Positions 5,227 to 6,958 of a stretch of DNA of 6,958 nt are shown here, piece by piece. The notes below the pieces were generated by a model that made no database searches, was not told the origin of the DNA, and saw only the letters and a list, made by a program, of their open reading frames with translations. The DNA is from Dehalococcoidia bacterium UBA3254 (GTDB lineage: Bacteria > Chloroflexota > Dehalococcoidia > Dehalococcoidales > UBA3254). The translations under genes were made by a program, and so were the position numbers. The DNA is taken from contig DEUU01000009.1 in the NCBI GenBank assembly GCA_002362735.1, positions 1 to 6,958 on the forward strand, read 5' to 3'. Numbering within the stretch: position 1 is the first letter of the stretch; each line of letters opens with the position of its first letter.

Positions 5227-6958
5227 ATGGGAAATCAGAGTTTTGCAAGGCTAATGGAACCCGGGGTAGTCGGGGGATTAAAGACCCGGAATCATATTAT
5301 CAAGACGGCCAACGGGACCTCATATGTGGAACCGACCGGATTTGTCAGCGACCGGATGATTGCTTATTACGAAAATCTGGCGAAAGGCGGCGTCGGCCTT
5401 TTGTATGTCGAGTCCTGCGGTGTGGAATATCCGCTGGGAGTTCAGCATCCGCCGGTGCAGTTGCATCTCGATGATGATAAGTACATACCCGGTTATCATA
5501 AACTCACGGATGCGGTCCATAAACAGGGCTGCCCTGTTTTCATCCAGTTTCAGCATGCCGGTCCCTGGAACCCTACCGGCAAACTGCCGAAGAGGGATAC
5601 GCGGGCTTGTTCCGATATGACCGAAGAAGAATTGCCCGGTGGCCGCTTCCATCTGCCCCGCGGTTTGAGCCATGAGGATGTGTTCCATTACATCGATATC
5701 TGGGTCAAGGCTGCTGAAAGGGCTGCCAAGGCTGGATTTGACGGTTGTGAAATTAACCACTCGTGCTGCCATTTCGGTAATACTTTCCTTTCTCGCATCT
5801 GGAATAAAAGAGAGGATGAGTACGGACCGCAAAGTCTGGAAAATCGCTCCCGCTTTTTGTGCGATGTAGTTCGCGAGTGCAAGAGAAGGATCGGGAAAGA
5901 TTTCGTTATTTCCGTGCTTTATAATGTGGCAGAATACGGCCATCCTAAAGCTACCCCCATCGAAGAGGGAGTGCAGTTTGCCAAATTTATCCAGGCAGCC
6001 GGCGCGGATATCATCAACTGCCGGGCGCACGATTATTTTCATCGTGACGGCATTCTGCACCCGGATAAATTTGTCTATCCAGAGCCTCCCCCTAATTTGC
6101 CCAAGGACCTGGACTGGAGCAATCACGGCAAGGGGGCTATCGTACCCCTGGCGACGGCAGTAAAAAAAATGGTCACTATTCCGGTGTTTTGCTCCGGAAG
6201 GATAGATCCGGTCATGGGCGAGCGCTTGCTGCGTGAAGGGAAAATGGACTATGTGGGCATGACCCGTCGATTGCTGGCCGACCCCGAACTGCCGCATAAG
6301 GTAGCCGAAGGCAGATTAGAAGATATCACACCCTGCATCGGTTGCCTGCACTGTATTGATGTCAGGAATAAAAACCTGCCGGTGGAATGTGTGGTCAATT
6401 TCAGGTTGGGAAGGGAACGGGAGTATAATCTGAAACCGGCCGAAAAGAAGAAGAAAATAGTGGTAGTGGGCGGTGGACCTGCCGGCATGGAAGCTGCCTT
6501 GCTGGCAGCCCAGAAAGGCCATGAAGTCAAGTTATATGAAAAAACTTCCAGGCTGGGCGGCCTGATACCCCTGGCCTCGATGGTTAAAGACCTGATGATG
6601 GACGATCTGCTGGCGCTGGTACGCTATTATGAAATCCAGTTGAAGAAAAACGGTGTCAAGGTGCAGACCGGCAAAGCCATAGATAGTTCCATTGTCGAGG
6701 CTGACAAACTGGATGTTCTGGTAGTCGGCACCGGACCGACGCATGATAACCTGAAGTTGCCCGGCGTCGATCGTGGGGATGTCAGGACCAGCGCGGCTTT
6801 CCATAAGCAATTGAAATTCTATATGAAGTTCTTCAGTCCTCAAACGCTGGAAAAGTTGACTAAGTTCTGGATGCCGGTGGGTAAGCGAGTGGTAATTATC
6901 GGCGGTGCCATCCACGGCTGCGGGACGGAAGAATTCCTGGGCACGACACACGAGCCGC
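5227..6958 (+). CDS. Old Yellow Enzyme / 2,4-dienoyl-CoA reductase-type flavin and Fe-S oxidoreductase, 3' end cut by the window
   Basis: 577 residues are visible of a family usually about 640-680 long; it starts at ATG 5227 after AAGGAAG. Residues 1-365 form an FMN-binding TIM barrel: Gly-Phe-Val-Ser-Asp-Arg near 38, Gln107-Phe-Gln-His-Ala-Gly112, Phe187-Leu-Ser...Asn-Lys-Arg-x-Asp-Glu-Tyr-Gly, Leu-Ala-Asp-Pro-Glu-Leu near 355. A cluster-binding set follows: Cys370, Cys373, Cys376, Cys388. The FAD/NAD(P)-type Rossmann motif Gly415-Gly-Gly-Pro-Ala-Gly420 opens the C-terminal electron-input domain, and a second dinucleotide motif begins near 560. Known relatives pass electrons from NAD(P)H through FAD and a 4Fe-4S cluster to FMN and reduce C=C bonds (enoate and dienoyl-CoA reductases, bile-acid Bai enzymes). 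Here Asn177 and Cys180 replace the usual substrate-binding His pair, His182 the catalytic Tyr position of dienoyl-CoA reductase, and Leu231 the flavin-contacting Arg, so the substrate is uncertain. Probably co-transcribed with the dehydrogenase. Confidence 0.9.
   Translation, partial: MGNQSFARLMEPGVVGGLKTRNHIIKTANGTSYVEPTGFVSDRMIAYYENLAKGGVGLLYVESCGVEYPLGVQHPPVQLHLDDDKYIPGYHKLTDAVHKQGCPVFIQFQHAGPWNPTGKLPKRDTRACSDMTEEELPGGRFHLPRGLSHEDVFHYIDIWVKAAERAAKAGFDGCEINHSCCHFGNTFLSRIWNKREDEYGPQSLENRSRFLCDVVRECKRRIGKDFVISVLYNVAEYGHPKATPIEEGVQFAKFIQAAGADIINCRAHDYFHRDGILHPDKFVYPEPPPNLPKDLDWSNHGKGAIVPLATAVKKMVTIPVFCSGRIDPVMGERLLREGKMDYVGMTRRLLADPELPHKVAEGRLEDITPCIGCLHCIDVRNKNLPVECVVNFRLGREREYNLKPAEKKKKIVVVGGGPAGMEAALLAAQKGHEVKLYEKTSRLGGLIPLASMVKDLMMDDLLALVRYYEIQLKKNGVKVQTGKAIDSSIVEADKLDVLVVGTGPTHDNLKLPGVDRGDVRTSAAFHKQLKFYMKFFSPQTLEKLTKFWMPVGKRVVIIGGAIHGCGTEEFLGTTHEP

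Noticed and set aside
5320..6297. 325-codon frame on the - strand
   Set aside because: It is entirely antisense to the flavoprotein, whose frame has clear family motifs throughout; the long open frame reflects the codon composition of the real gene.
6532..6951. 139-codon frame on the - strand near the window end
   Set aside because: It lies opposite the FAD domain of the flavoprotein and shows no recognisable motif of its own.
1..6958. CRISPR array, insertion sequence or prophage
   Set aside because: No regularly spaced repeats, no transposase or integrase frame, and no terminal inverted repeats flanking a coding unit were seen.

Overview
The window looks like chromosomal DNA from a low-to-mid GC, Gram-positive-type anaerobe, plausibly a clostridial or Peptococcaceae-like Firmicute. 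The basis is strong AGGAGG-type ribosome sites with GTG starts, a lipoprotein with a classical lipobox, and a large flavin/Fe-S enoate-reductase-type enzyme of the kind common in anaerobes. This placement is an inference from style and gene content; no marker gene is present.

Layout. Positions 1-692 hold no intact gene of normal size. They contain a tiny zinc-ribbon reading frame that appears frameshifted (84-285), several short inverted repeats, a weak tRNA-like stretch, and a good sigma-A-type promoter (613-640) followed by an operator-like palindrome. Positions 693-2840 encode a 715-residue lipoprotein of unknown function on the + strand. The gap between this gene and the convergent LysR gene carries what looks like the decayed C-terminal end of a protoporphyrinogen-oxidase-like (HemY/HemG-type) flavoprotein, running into the 3' end of the LysR gene on the opposite strand.

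Positions 3008-3940 (- strand) encode a LysR-family regulator. It is divergently transcribed from a two-gene + strand set: a lactate/malate dehydrogenase superfamily enzyme (4202-5167) and, 59 bases further on, a large Old Yellow Enzyme/2,4-dienoyl-CoA reductase-type flavoprotein (5227 to the window end, incomplete). The 261-base divergent region carries a TCCTTAA-N19-TTAAGGA inverted repeat and a third copy of TTAAGGA, good candidates for regulator binding.

Working model (inference): the LysR protein senses a small acid and controls an NAD-dependent 2-hydroxyacid/2-oxoacid dehydrogenase together with an NADH-dependent flavin enzyme acting on an unsaturated or related substrate. Both enzymes depart from their families at informative positions. 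The dehydrogenase keeps its catalytic Asp/Arg/His but has Gln at the substrate-choice position and a one-residue-shorter active-site loop. The flavoprotein has lost the usual His/His pair, the usual catalytic Tyr and a flavin-contacting Arg, and carries an Asn-His-Ser-Cys-Cys-His stretch in that place. This suggests a specialised, possibly uncharacterised, substrate.
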